Positions 37,299 to 45,180 of a stretch of DNA of 45,180 nt are shown here, piece by piece. This stretch comes from Shewanella colwelliana ATCC 39565 (lineage in GTDB: Bacteria > Pseudomonadota > Gammaproteobacteria > Enterobacterales > Shewanellaceae), in NCBI RefSeq assembly GCF_000518705.1, contig NZ_JAEC01000034.1, forward strand, positions 1 to 45,180, read 5' to 3'. The stretch's first letter is position 1. The number at the start of each line of letters is the position of its first letter. The notes below the pieces were generated by a model, which worked only from the letters and a program-made list of their open reading frames with translations, was not told where the DNA came from and searched no databases. The position numbers were made by a program, and so were the translations under genes.

Positions 37299-39221
37299 CT
37301 AAAACTTGAAGCGCGACACCAGTTCGTTAAGCTGCACCGCCATCTCCCTTAGGTCGCTACAGTCGATAGAGGTTTGTCTGACCACCTCGCTACTGGCGCG
37401 TGAAATATCGGCAATCGCGGTCACATGGGGATTAATTTCGCCCACAACATTAGACTGCTCGCCAGTGGCATTGGCTATCTGCACACTCATCTCATTCATT
37501 ACCTTAATATTGTCGGCAATGCTTTGCAGATGCTCACCAGAAGTGGTGGCTTCTTGCTGGCTTTCTTGGCTCAAAGAGGTACTCTGCGCGATGGCATCAA
37601 CGGCTTCACGGGTTTTAGCCTGTAGTTTTTCAATGATGCTGCGAATATCTTCCGTTGAGGCATGACTGCGAGAAGCGAGCGTACGAACTTCATCGGCAAC
37701 CACCGCAAATCCCCGGCCTTGCTCACCCGCTCTAGCGGCTTCAATAGCGGCATTTAGCGCCAATAGATTCGTTTGCTCTGACACAGCACGTATTACTTCA
37801 AGTACCGTATCGATAGAGTTGACGTCTTCGGCAAGTTGACTAATGGTCTCACTGGTATGGCCCAGTTGATCGCTCATGGTCGAAACACTGTTAATGGTAT
37901 TTTGCACCGAAAGATTACCGTGGTTGACTGACTCATCAGCCACGTGTGCATTTTGTGCCGCGTTATTTGCACTGCCAGCTATCTCTTCGGCCGTCATGCC
38001 CATCTCATGGATAGCGGTGGCCACTTGTTCAATCTTACTGACCTGTTCGTTAATTTCATGTTCCATGTGCTTGGCTTGATTATCTATCCGCTCGACCGCA
38101 TCGAACAGATCATGTCCGGTTGCTGAGACGCTTTGCAGGGTTTTGCTCAAGTAAGTCACAAACTGGTTATAGCCTTTTGCCATGCTGCCGGTTTCGTCTT
38201 GGCGGCTGTCATCAAGACGCAGTGACAGATCACCTTCTCCTTCACCTATGGCATTTAGCATCGTCGCTAACTCGCCAAACGGTGCAATGAGACGGTTAAT
38301 CAGCCAAGTACTGGTGAACATAATAATCAGCGCCAAGACTATGCCCATGAATACTAACGACCAGGTTGCATCATTTAGTGCGCCGTAAAGTTCGCTTTGT
38401 GGGATTTCAGCAATCAGGTACCAACCTATAGTGTCGATATAGCGGCTGGCGACCAATGTGTCGACGCCATCTTTGACATATTGCGAGGTGGCAAAACGTT
38501 GCTTTGACAGCAATTTTACAGTGTCCATTTCGCCTTGTGCGCTGAGGCTTTTGCCGCCTTTACTGGTGTCTGCATGGATTTTGATCACCCCTTGACCGTC
38601 GGTGAGGTACACCAAGCCATTTTCACCTATCTGGTACTGCTTAATATTTTTGGCCAGCGAATCCAGTGATAGACCCACCCCCGCCACACCAGCAGCTTGG
38701 CCATTGTTCTTTACTAAGTAATTGATAAATAGAGTCGGCGTTTGGTTAAGATCGTCAACGTCAATGGCTAAGTCATAATCTTTTCCGCTGGAGAGAAAGC
38801 GATAAAACCATTGATCGCGTTCATCATTTTTGGACAAGGTTTTAAATAATCCTTCGTGAGTAAAATAACGACCAGAGGTATTTGAGACTAAAAAAGCGGT
38901 GATGGTGTTAAATTTCTGCTTAATATTTACCAGTGATTCGATGATCCCGATATGGGTGTCGTCAGGCTCCCCTTGGGCGAGTAGCCGCTGATAGTTGAGA
39001 TCGCTTGCCATCACTTTTGATACCGTGATTGGCATGAGTAACTGCGCATCAATATCGTTAGCCACTTCACCTAATACCGCAGGCAGCTCTCGGTTTAGGG
39101 TACTGTCGAGAATAATGCTACGGCTACTGCTGAGGGCGTATACGCTGATTAAAAAAATGGATAACACGACAGAGGTAATTGTTGCGAGTACAACTTTACG
39201 GCGGATATTGAGTTTTACCAT
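37299..39221 (-). CDS. methyl-accepting chemotaxis protein, dCACHE type
   Basis: Chemoreceptor of 640 residues. It has an N-terminal membrane helix (about 10-30), a periplasmic double-CACHE sensor with a candidate ligand region ([26 protein letters not shown]), a second helix (about 285-310), a HAMP linker and a long signalling domain. The hairpin tip reads [34 protein letters not shown]. No C-terminal CheR-docking pentapeptide is present. The ribosome site AAGGAG is 8 bases before the ATG. The ligand is not known; no receptor-specific gene lies beside it. Confidence 0.95.
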   Translation of the reverse strand: MVKLNIRRKVVLATITSVVLSIFLISVYALSSSRSIILDSTLNRELPAVLGEVANDIDAQLLMPITVSKVMASDLNYQRLLAQGEPDDTHIGIIESLVNIKQKFNTITAFLVSNTSGRYFTHEGLFKTLSKNDERDQWFYRFLSSGKDYDLAIDVDDLNQTPTLFINYLVKNNGQAAGVAGVGLSLDSLAKNIKQYQIGENGLVYLTDGQGVIKIHADTSKGGKSLSAQGEMDTVKLLSKQRFATSQYVKDGVDTLVASRYIDTIGWYLIAEIPQSELYGALNDATWSLVFMGIVLALIIMFTSTWLINRLIAPFGELATMLNAIGEGEGDLSLRLDDSRQDETGSMAKGYNQFVTYLSKTLQSVSATGHDLFDAVERIDNQAKHMEHEINEQVSKIEQVATAIHEMGMTAEEIAGSANNAAQNAHVADESVNHGNLSVQNTINSVSTMSDQLGHTSETISQLAEDVNSIDTVLEVIRAVSEQTNLLALNAAIEAARAGEQGRGFAVVADEVRTLASRSHASTEDIRSIIEKLQAKTREAVDAIAQSTSLSQESQQEATTSGEHLQSIADNIKVMNEMSVQIANATGEQSNVVGEINPHVTAIADISRASSEVVRQTSIDCSDLREMAVQLNELVSRFKF

Positions 39222-39323
39222 AGTACTTTCTCCTTAGGGCCACATAAGTATAGAAAAGAAAAAGCAACTCTGTAGGTGTCTTTTACAATAGAAACAGCTG
39301 ATTAATCGCCATTCTATGGTCAG

Positions 39324-39360
39324 CACGGCTTAACTTGTGCTGCGGCCAAGTTAAGCCGTG
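39324..39360. promoter_or_regulatory. perfect 14-base inverted repeat between divergent genes
   Basis: CACGGCTTAACTTG (39324-39337) and CAAGTTAAGCCGTG (39347-39360) are perfect complements across a 9-base spacer. They lie between the divergent chemoreceptor and POT genes. There is no T run, so it looks more like an operator or a stable leader hairpin than a terminator. Just after it are two GGTGAAC copies (39368, 39377), nine bases apart. Confidence 0.6.
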
Positions 39361-39496
39361 AAGCTTAGGTGAACTCGGTGAACTTGTGGTGACGATCGCA
39401 ACAGTTGAAAAATTGATGTGTAATAGATGTTGAAGAGGTTGCGTCATTGCTGCGCTCGCGGTAGTTTGGTGTGTTTTTTTTCTTGGAACACACAAA

Positions 39497-40917
39497 ATGA
39501 ATAATAAAGTTACCGCTAACACAAGCACGGGCTTTCCGCGTATTTTTTGGATAGCCAATGGTGTTGAGCTGTTGGAGCGCGCAGCGTATTACGGGGTGTT
39601 TATCGTTATCACCCTTTATTTGTCGCGTATTTTAGGCTTTACCGACGTAGAAGCCGCATGGTTGGCCGGTTCCTTCTCGGCAGGTCTCTATTTCTTACCC
39701 ACCTTCAGTGGGGCATTGGCCGACAAAATTGGTTTTAGGGGCGCGCTACTGCTGGCCTTTGGTTTGTTGACCATAGGTTATGCCTCGCTTGCTATCTTCC
39801 CTATGCTTATTGAAACACAAGGGCTGGTGGAATACGGTAAAGAGACGGTGTATCACGGCTTACGTGAGGCAGATATTCGCTGGGCAATTGTACCAATTTT
39901 GATTGTTATCATGATAGGTGGCTCGTTTATTAAGGCGGTGATCACCGGAACCGTTGCCTTGTCGACCACGACAGAGACCCGCGCCAAGGGTTTTTCTATC
40001 TTTTACATGATGGTCAATATCGGTGCGTTTTCAGGGAAAACTGTGGTAAAGCCGTTGCGTGAATCTATGGGTGACTTAGGTTTAATAAACCTTAACTATT
40101 TCGCCGCCACCATGACCTTCCTTGCATTTATCAGTATCTTCTTGTTCTTCAAGAGCACCGAGCAAAGTCGTTCGAGTAAGAGCTTAGGCCAAATCTGGCA
40201 AGCCTTGGTCAAAGTACTTGGGAATGGACGCCTTATTTCATTAACCGTCATTATTTCAGGCTTTTGGATGGTACAGCACCAACTGTACGCGACCATGCCT
40301 AAGTATGTGTTGCGCATGGCGGGTGAAGGTTCGTCTCCCTCTTGGTATGCCAACGTAAACCCTTGGTGGTCTTTTTGTCTGTTAGCCTTATCACGGCAAT
40401 GATGGCCAAACGCAGTGCGCTGTCGTCAATGACCATAGGTATGTTTATTATGCCAGTATCGGCACTTTTGATGGCCTCGGGTAATATGTTTGACCCCGCT
40501 GCCACCATACTTGGCATGCACCCTATTGCGGCGATGATGATCATAGGTATCGTTTTCCAAGGCTTAGCCGAGTGCTTTATCTCGCCACGCTTTTTGGAAT
40601 ACTTTTCACTACAAGCACCTAAAGGTGAAGAGGGACTTTATTTAGGTTTCTCACACCTGCACTCATTTATCAGTTCTCTATTGGGCTTTGGTTTATCAGG
40701 TTACTTATTACAAGCTTACTGCCCAGATCCGCGTACTTTTAGCGACCATGCCGCGTGGGTTGAGGCCTCATCCAATGCGCATTACATCTGGTATGTGTTT
40801 GCTGCCATCGCCAGTTTATCAGCCGTGTCGTTGATCATTTACGGCGCTGTGATTAAACGCATGGATGCTAAAGACAGTGATAGCGACAACGATGAGGGCG
40901 AGTTAGTTACCGCATAA
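39497..40917 (+). pseudogene. POT-family peptide transporter, frameshifted
   Basis: Proton-driven di/tripeptide transporter (POT/PTR family); with the frame restored, about 473 residues and 12-14 membrane helices. The ELLER motif (ExxER), needed for proton coupling, is present. The reading frame breaks at about 40362: the first frame ends WYANVNPWWSFCLLALSRQ at 40402, while the next frame continues LVVFLSVSLITAMMAKR to 40917. One base missing in the run CCC (40360-40362), probably from CCCC, restores the whole. A truncated second copy is at 32925. A sequencing error cannot be excluded. Confidence 0.88.
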
Positions 40918-40931
40918 ACGCCCGACCAATG

Positions 40932-40974
40932 AGCCCCTAGCACAGCAATAACGCTTTCTAGGGGCTTTTGTTTT
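40932..40974 (+). terminator. terminator after the POT gene
   Basis: Stem AGCCCCTAG (40932-40940) with CTAGGGGCT (40958-40966), 17-base loop, then TTTTGTTTT. Confidence 0.85.
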
Positions 40975-41004
40975 ACACGCTCTTTTCCCTCGCAGGTAAA
41001 ACAT

Positions 41005-41155
41005 TGCTATAATCGCCGCCTATATAGGGCAAGGCTTAACGCATGCGAACGCGATGCAGTTAGGCGTGCCTCCTAACATGCTTAACATTCGATTTGCCGA
41101 GCCTAGATTGATTAACATTCAACAAGGCTCTGTATGATCCGACTAGGAAAATACC
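41005..41155 (+). promoter_or_regulatory. dbpA promoter and structured leader
   Basis: An extended -10 box TGCTATAAT is at 41005-41013; transcription would begin near 41020, giving a leader of about 135 bases. The leader folds into at least two hairpins: GTTAGG (41059-41064) with CCTAAC (41072-41077), and GAGCCT (41099-41104) with AGGCTC (41125-41130). Leaders of this kind are found upstream of RNA-helicase genes. Confidence 0.55.
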
Positions 41156-42559
41156 GTGAGCCAAGCCACCCCAAACACTGACACTGCATTTAACAGCCTG
41201 CCGTTAAAGTCTGCGTTACTCGATACGCTAACCACCATTGGCTTTGAGTCGATGACACCGATCCAGGCTCAGAGCTTGCCCGCCATTCTTAATGGCGAAG
41301 ACGTGATTGGTCAGGGGAAAACAGGGTCAGGTAAAACGGCCGCGTTTGGCCTAGGTTTGCTTAACAAACTCGATGTGAAGCGTTTTCGTATTCAGGCGTT
41401 GGTGATGTGTCCAACCCGAGAACTGGCCGACCAAGTTGCGGCGGATCTGCGTACCTTGGCACGTGGTATCCACAACATCAAGATTTTAACCCTGTGCGGC
41501 GGTGTGCCTATGGGGCCACAAATCGGCTCGTTAGAGCATGGCGCACATATTATTGTGGGCACTCCTGGTCGTATTATCGATCATTTAGATCGTCGTCGTT
41601 TAGATCTTGAAAACGTTAACATGTTAGTGCTTGATGAAGCCGATCGCATGCTAGAGATGGGTTTTCAAAAAGAGCTCGACGCCATCATGCTTGAAGTGCC
41701 GCGTGAGCGTCAAACCTTGCTATTTAGCGCCACTTTCCCGGAGCAGATTCAAACCATTAGTGAGCAGTTTTTAGTCAACCCTGTCATGGTAAAGGTTGAA
41801 GGTAAGCATGACGGTAACACGATTGACCAACATTTTTATGAGTGTGGCAACAACAATGACCGTATGAAGGCATTGCGTCTTTTGCTGCTGCAACATAAAC
41901 CAGAAAGCGCCGTGGTATTTTGCAACACTAAGCGTGAAACCAAAGATGTTGCGGCCAAACTGACTAACGATGGTTTTAGCGTGGTCGCCCTTCACGGTGA
42001 TTTAGAACAGCGTGATCGTGACCAGATGCTACTGCGTTTTGCTAACAAGAGTGCCAGCGTAATGGTGGCCACTGACGTGGCAGCACGCGGACTCGATATC
42101 GATGCACTGGACATGGTGGTCAACTACCATGTTGCCTACGACACTGAAGTGCACATTCACCGTATTGGCCGTACTGGCCGCGCCGGCAGCAAAGGCGCAG
42201 CGCATACCTTCTTTAATCATGAAGATGCTTACAAAATTGCACTGCTTGAAGATGAAATTGGCCGTGACATCATTGGTGAAGCACTGCCAAGTGAACATCT
42301 ATTAGATACGTATCCACCGCAGCCACGCATGGTCACGATTCAAATTGACGGTGGTAAGAAAAACAAAGTACGTCCAGGCGATATCTTAGGTTGTCTAACA
42401 GGTGATAACGGTATCGAAGGCACCGAAGTGGGTAAGATTAAGATCACTGAATTCCGCTCTTATGTTGCCGTTGATCGTAAAGTGCTGAATAAGGCACTTA
42501 ACAAGATCACTAAGGGCAAGCTTAAAGGTAAGAGCTACCGTGCATGGGAACTGCGTTAA
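41156..42559 (+). CDS. dbpA: ATP-dependent RNA helicase DbpA
   Basis: DEAD-box helicase that binds hairpin 92 of 23S rRNA and helps assemble the large subunit. The protein is 467 residues. The helicase core has GKTGSGKT, PTRELA, DEAD (LVLDEADRM), SAT (LLFSATFP), and HRIGRTGRAG in order. The C-terminal RNA-recognition domain (about 385-467) is present, distinguishing it from RhlE. The start is GTG with AGGA seven bases upstream. A strong terminator follows. Confidence 0.95.
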   Translation: MSQATPNTDTAFNSLPLKSALLDTLTTIGFESMTPIQAQSLPAILNGEDVIGQGKTGSGKTAAFGLGLLNKLDVKRFRIQALVMCPTRELADQVAADLRTLARGIHNIKILTLCGGVPMGPQIGSLEHGAHIIVGTPGRIIDHLDRRRLDLENVNMLVLDEADRMLEMGFQKELDAIMLEVPRERQTLLFSATFPEQIQTISEQFLVNPVMVKVEGKHDGNTIDQHFYECGNNNDRMKALRLLLLQHKPESAVVFCNTKRETKDVAAKLTNDGFSVVALHGDLEQRDRDQMLLRFANKSASVMVATDVAARGLDIDALDMVVNYHVAYDTEVHIHRIGRTGRAGSKGAAHTFFNHEDAYKIALLEDEIGRDIIGEALPSEHLLDTYPPQPRMVTIQIDGGKKNKVRPGDILGCLTGDNGIEGTEVGKIKITEFRSYVAVDRKVLNKALNKITKGKLKGKSYRAWELR

Positions 42560-42608
42560 TTTATCGCTTTAGCTAGCGATTGGCTTAATTAGCTATCACG
42601 TTATTTCG

Positions 42609-42640
42609 AAAAGGAGCTAACTCACGTTAGCTCCTTTTTT
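42609..42640 (+). terminator. terminator after dbpA
   Basis: Perfect stem AAAAGGAGCTAA (42609-42620) with TTAGCTCCTTTT (42627-42638), six-base loop, T run. Confidence 0.95.
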
Positions 42641-42732
42641 GTTGTTTGCTGTTTTTACGTTTGGCATGAGTCGCGGCAGGCAGCATTTTTATTTATTTAT
42701 TGAAAGTCTTTGAAGGTCGAATCTTCGCTGTG

Positions 42733-42748
42733 ATACCAATCAGTATAA
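42733..42748. repeat. short dispersed motif, copy 3 (reversed)
   Basis: ATACCAATCAGTATAA is the reverse complement of TTATACTGATTGGTAT; it shares the core of copies 1 and 2 in the intergenic space before the toxin-like gene. Confidence 0.45.
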
Positions 42749-42797
42749 AGATGTTATCGCTCAGCGAGCATTTAGCGCTTATGAAGCAAGGCTCTTA

Positions 42798-43448
42798 ATG
42801 GTTCCAGCTGTTTCAAGTGGTCAAAAGAATAAGCAACAAGTAGAAGATAGTGCTAAAGAAGCGATAGAGACTTATGCTAAGAATACTGGTGAAAATAGAA
42901 ACGCCAATGGTGCTTCAAAGCCACTTGAAATAACAATTACCCAAGGGTGTAACCAAACTGGTACATGTGATGGTGTCGAAAACCCCGCAACTCGAATCAA
43001 TTTAGGTACTGCAGTAGGAGGAGTCGCTGCAGGGATGCTATCAGTGAATAATGCTGATATTCTGAAGCCGAAGCAAAATGTTACTCAGCACAGAAGTCCC
43101 ACATTAAATAAACCAAGGATAGGTGTGGCTAAAAATGCAGATGATGTTCTCATTAATATTACAGATGTAAGCAAGACAGCATCAAGAGTATTAATAGTTG
43201 GAGGGGTTGCAATTGCCGCAACAGAGGCATTAATTGATATGCGTAATCCGTTACTTTCTCAAGAGCAAAAGGTCGGTAGCGGAGTAAATGCAAGTACAGA
43301 TATAGCTGTGATAGGCGCAAGTACACTTATTGGCGGACCTTTAGGGATTGGATTAGCTGCTGGCTACTTAGCCGCAGACTACTATTTTGACTTTAAGAGT
43401 CACATTCAAGAAAGTATTAAGTATTATAGGCGAGAAGAAGAGAAATAA
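42798..43448 (+). CDS. toxin-like protein, probable orphan polymorphic-toxin tip
   Basis: A 216-residue protein of no recognised family. The frame is open from 42714, so it may once have continued from a longer protein, but AAGG lies six bases before the ATG at 42798. The first 110 residues are hydrophilic (GQKNKQQVEDSAKEAI, and ITQGCNQTGTCDG with two Cys). The end holds hydrophobic stretches VLIVGGVAIAATEALI and IAVIGASTLIGGPLGIGLAAGYLAADYY, then a charged tail. That layout resembles pore-forming or membrane-acting toxin tips. A small membrane protein follows after two bases and could be the immunity partner. The next gene is an Rhs core fragment. Confidence 0.55.
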   Translation: MVPAVSSGQKNKQQVEDSAKEAIETYAKNTGENRNANGASKPLEITITQGCNQTGTCDGVENPATRINLGTAVGGVAAGMLSVNNADILKPKQNVTQHRSPTLNKPRIGVAKNADDVLINITDVSKTASRVLIVGGVAIAATEALIDMRNPLLSQEQKVGSGVNASTDIAVIGASTLIGGPLGIGLAAGYLAADYYFDFKSHIQESIKYYRREEEK

Positions 43449-43450
43449 TA

Positions 43451-43858
43451 ATGGAGTATATTTTTAAAGTCTTACTTTACGCTCTTTGTAAATATGAGAA
43501 GAGCAAAGGTGGTAGTAATATGTACTCATTGGGAGCATCATTATCGACTCTTTCTTTTTTCATTTTGTTGAATATACATAGTGCGCTGTTACTGGCTGAG
43601 GTGTTTTTTTCAGGCGTTTTTTTAAAGGTTAATGATTGGATCTATCATGAAAACCATTTTGTTTTAATCACAGTGGCTTGTTACTTGATTCCATTTGTTT
43701 GGTTTCTGTTAAGGCGAACAAAATATGACGATTTCATGACTTTTGAACAAGAAATGGAAGCTAGCCTTTTAGTTAAGAGGTTTGGAATCTATAATGTTAT
43801 TGTTTATATGGCGATTAGTGCTTTGACTTTTATGGTTATTTTCTTTAGCAAAATTTGA
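43451..43858 (+). CDS. small membrane protein, candidate immunity protein
   Basis: A 135-residue protein with three membrane segments (about 28-55, 70-87 and 112-132) and basic loops. It is two bases after the toxin-like gene, so it is very probably co-translated with it. A membrane immunity protein fits a membrane-acting toxin. The family is not recognised; the immunity role is inferred from position and shape only. Confidence 0.55.
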   Translation: MEYIFKVLLYALCKYEKSKGGSNMYSLGASLSTLSFFILLNIHSALLLAEVFFSGVFLKVNDWIYHENHFVLITVACYLIPFVWFLLRRTKYDDFMTFEQEMEASLLVKRFGIYNVIVYMAISALTFMVIFFSKI

Positions 43859-44909
43859 ACTTTTGGGTTTACAATAATTAAGACACCCAAGATTCCTGGC
43901 TATGGCGCAGTATTGCAGCATCGAGGTTACGATGTGTTTGGTCGGCCGCGGGATATTGCTGCAGGCAATAACCTATTAGCTAGCTGGCAAGGAGTTACTA
44001 AAGGTTATACAGATCATGAACATTTAAACGAGCAACAACTTATTCATATGAACGGTCGGATCTACGATTTCAACGTCGGTCGTTTCCTGAGTGTCGATCC
44101 CTTCTTGCAGTTCCCCGAGAACAGTCAAAGTGCTAACCCGTATTCGTACATCTTGAATAACCCTATGTCTGGGATAGATCCGACGGGGTATAGCGCTGTA
44201 GGGGATAATCACCAGGAAGAAATGACTAAGGTCAATGAAGGTGAAGCCGTTGTTGAAAATAATAAGACAACTAATGGCGAGAAAAATGTTAACAGGGCTG
44301 TCAGAGATAACCGTTCTGCCAACAAAGTTGGTACCTTTTCAGCGTCAAGGGCATCCACTTTTGGTGGGAGTGGAAATAATGATTCAGCGAGTAGTGGTAC
44401 CAGTGGAGTTGAAACCGATAATTTAGAGGTGACTGGCGGAGACAGCAGTAAAATCACTACAAAAACAGAAAGTAAAAAAGTAAAAACTCTAAGAAGTGCT
44501 GACGGTGAAAATGAAGAGGACTTTCTTGCGCGACTGAGTAGTGAGATTTATGTGGGATTACCAAACGAGCGCAGAGCATTGTGCGAATATATGTACTTCG
44601 GGCGACCAGTTTTCCGCAGAAATTTCTACTGATGGCACGCCACTGCAATGCGGTATTGCTACAAAATCTTGTTCATCATCAAATGAAAAACCTCTGGGTA
44701 AAGCAATGCATGCACACGTAAAGCGCTTCAGGATTAACAAAAAGTTAAGAGAAATGTACCCAAATGTCTGGAACTCAACCCAAAAGAGAGGGACTGCTGA
44801 TGTGCATAATTTCTCACAAACAGACAAAGACTTTGTTAAAGGTGGAACAGGGCTGTATTTGGCAACTCCAGATGGCTATGAATATCTACCACCCACAAAT
44901 AAGGAATAA
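43859..44909 (+). pseudogene. orphan Rhs core fragment with JAB-like tip, frameshifted
   Basis: The first part, about 43895-44191, is the end of an Rhs repeat core: HRGYDVFGRPRD, YTDHEHLNEQQLIHMNGRIYDF, FLSVDPF and the boundary motif DPTGY (44177-44191). There is no upstream Rhs barrel and no start with a ribosome site. A variable Ser/Asn-rich linker follows, then a tip domain. The reading frame changes at the GGG of 44554-44556: removing one G gives SSEIYV joined to DYQTSAEHCANIC without a break. The tip continues to 44909 with HAH, then HNFSQTDKDF and GLYLATPDGYEYL, resembling the JAB/DUF4329 type of metal-dependent domain. Silent or non-functional as it stands. Confidence 0.8.
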
Positions 44910-44915
44910 TCGAAA

Positions 44916-45180
44916 ATGAGATTTAATATTTTCTGGGTGACAATCTGTATCATTGTCACGAGTTGCACTTCTTACGCAGCACCACAAGAGAAGCCAGACC
45001 TTTTATATACGGGCATACCAGACCTATATGTAGAGCTTAACGAGATTCACCTAGTTGACATTAACAGGGTAAGGTATTCTGCATATGCAGACCAAGGTAT
45101 CGGCTTGAGTAAAGTGACCATAGCCAGAAATGGGGCACTGATTGAGGTTACTGGGCAGTGCTTTCAAGATATTCACTTCC
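44916..45180 (+). CDS. lipoprotein-like partner of the JAB-like tip, cut by window edge
   Basis: An open frame of 88 codons to the right edge: MRFNIFWVTICIIVTSCTSYAAP. The N-terminus looks like a signal with a weak lipobox VTSC (Cys17) or a cleavable signal ending SYA. AAGGAA lies about ten bases before the ATG and the gene begins seven bases after the Rhs tip. A periplasmic immunity protein is the natural guess. The family is not recognised and the C-terminus is missing. Confidence 0.55.
   Translation, partial: MRFNIFWVTICIIVTSCTSYAAPQEKPDLLYTGIPDLYVELNEIHLVDINRVRYSAYADQGIGLSKVTIARNGALIEVTGQCFQDIHF

Noticed and set aside
37306..38388. Several plus-strand frames opposite the chemoreceptor
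   Set aside because: The chemoreceptor reads without break on the minus strand; these frames have no recognisable domain.

Overview
The window looks like the chromosome of a gammaproteobacterium of the Shewanella type. The evidence is the conserved gene runs mutL-miaA-hfq-hflX-hflK-hflC, petABC-sspA-sspB, astC-astA-astD, and the crp / yheT-yheU-prkB / yheS-yheV neighbourhood. No rRNA, tRNA, CRISPR array or phage structural gene was seen. All functions below are read from the sequence by eye; no database search was run.

Layout. Bases 1-843 hold the end of an IS5-family insertion sequence. What follows (844-1167) is only the 3' tail of mutL, so the IS appears to have interrupted the mismatch-repair gene. 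From 1160 to 9879 lie intact housekeeping operons: miaA-hfq-hflX-hflK-hflC (tRNA modification, RNA chaperone, ribosome GTPase, FtsH regulators), petABC (cytochrome bc1) and sspAB (stringent starvation protein and ClpXP adaptor). From 10044 to 20297 come pabA, a secreted S9 peptidase, a small exported protein, an HDOD protein, and the arginine succinyltransferase genes astC-astA-astD with a DUF1338 gene. From 20437 to 23668 (minus strand) are a PhoQ/PhoP-like two-component pair with a PepSY protein, and crp. From 24124 to 32546 are a Sel1-repeat protein, prkB-yheU-yheT, a Tat-exported small protein with its GMC oxidoreductase, a TIGR02444 protein, the ABC-F protein YheS and YheV.

The accessory part runs from about 32600 to the end. 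A decayed 5' copy of a POT-family peptide transporter gene (32925-33347, minus) and a longer frameshifted copy (39497-40917, plus) form an inverted pair. Between them lie an AT-rich gene for a 1043-residue exported, probably surface-anchored protein and a chemoreceptor. After dbpA, which has a long structured leader, the window ends in Rhs-type polymorphic-toxin debris: a hydrophobic toxin-like protein with a membrane partner, then an Rhs core fragment joined to a JAB-like tip that carries a one-base frameshift, followed by a lipoprotein-like partner cut by the window edge.

The most notable observations are the apparent mutL::IS5 disruption, two one-base frameshifts in short G or C runs (which a mismatch-repair defect would favour), the inverted POT copies, the 1043-residue protein and the orphan Rhs cassettes.
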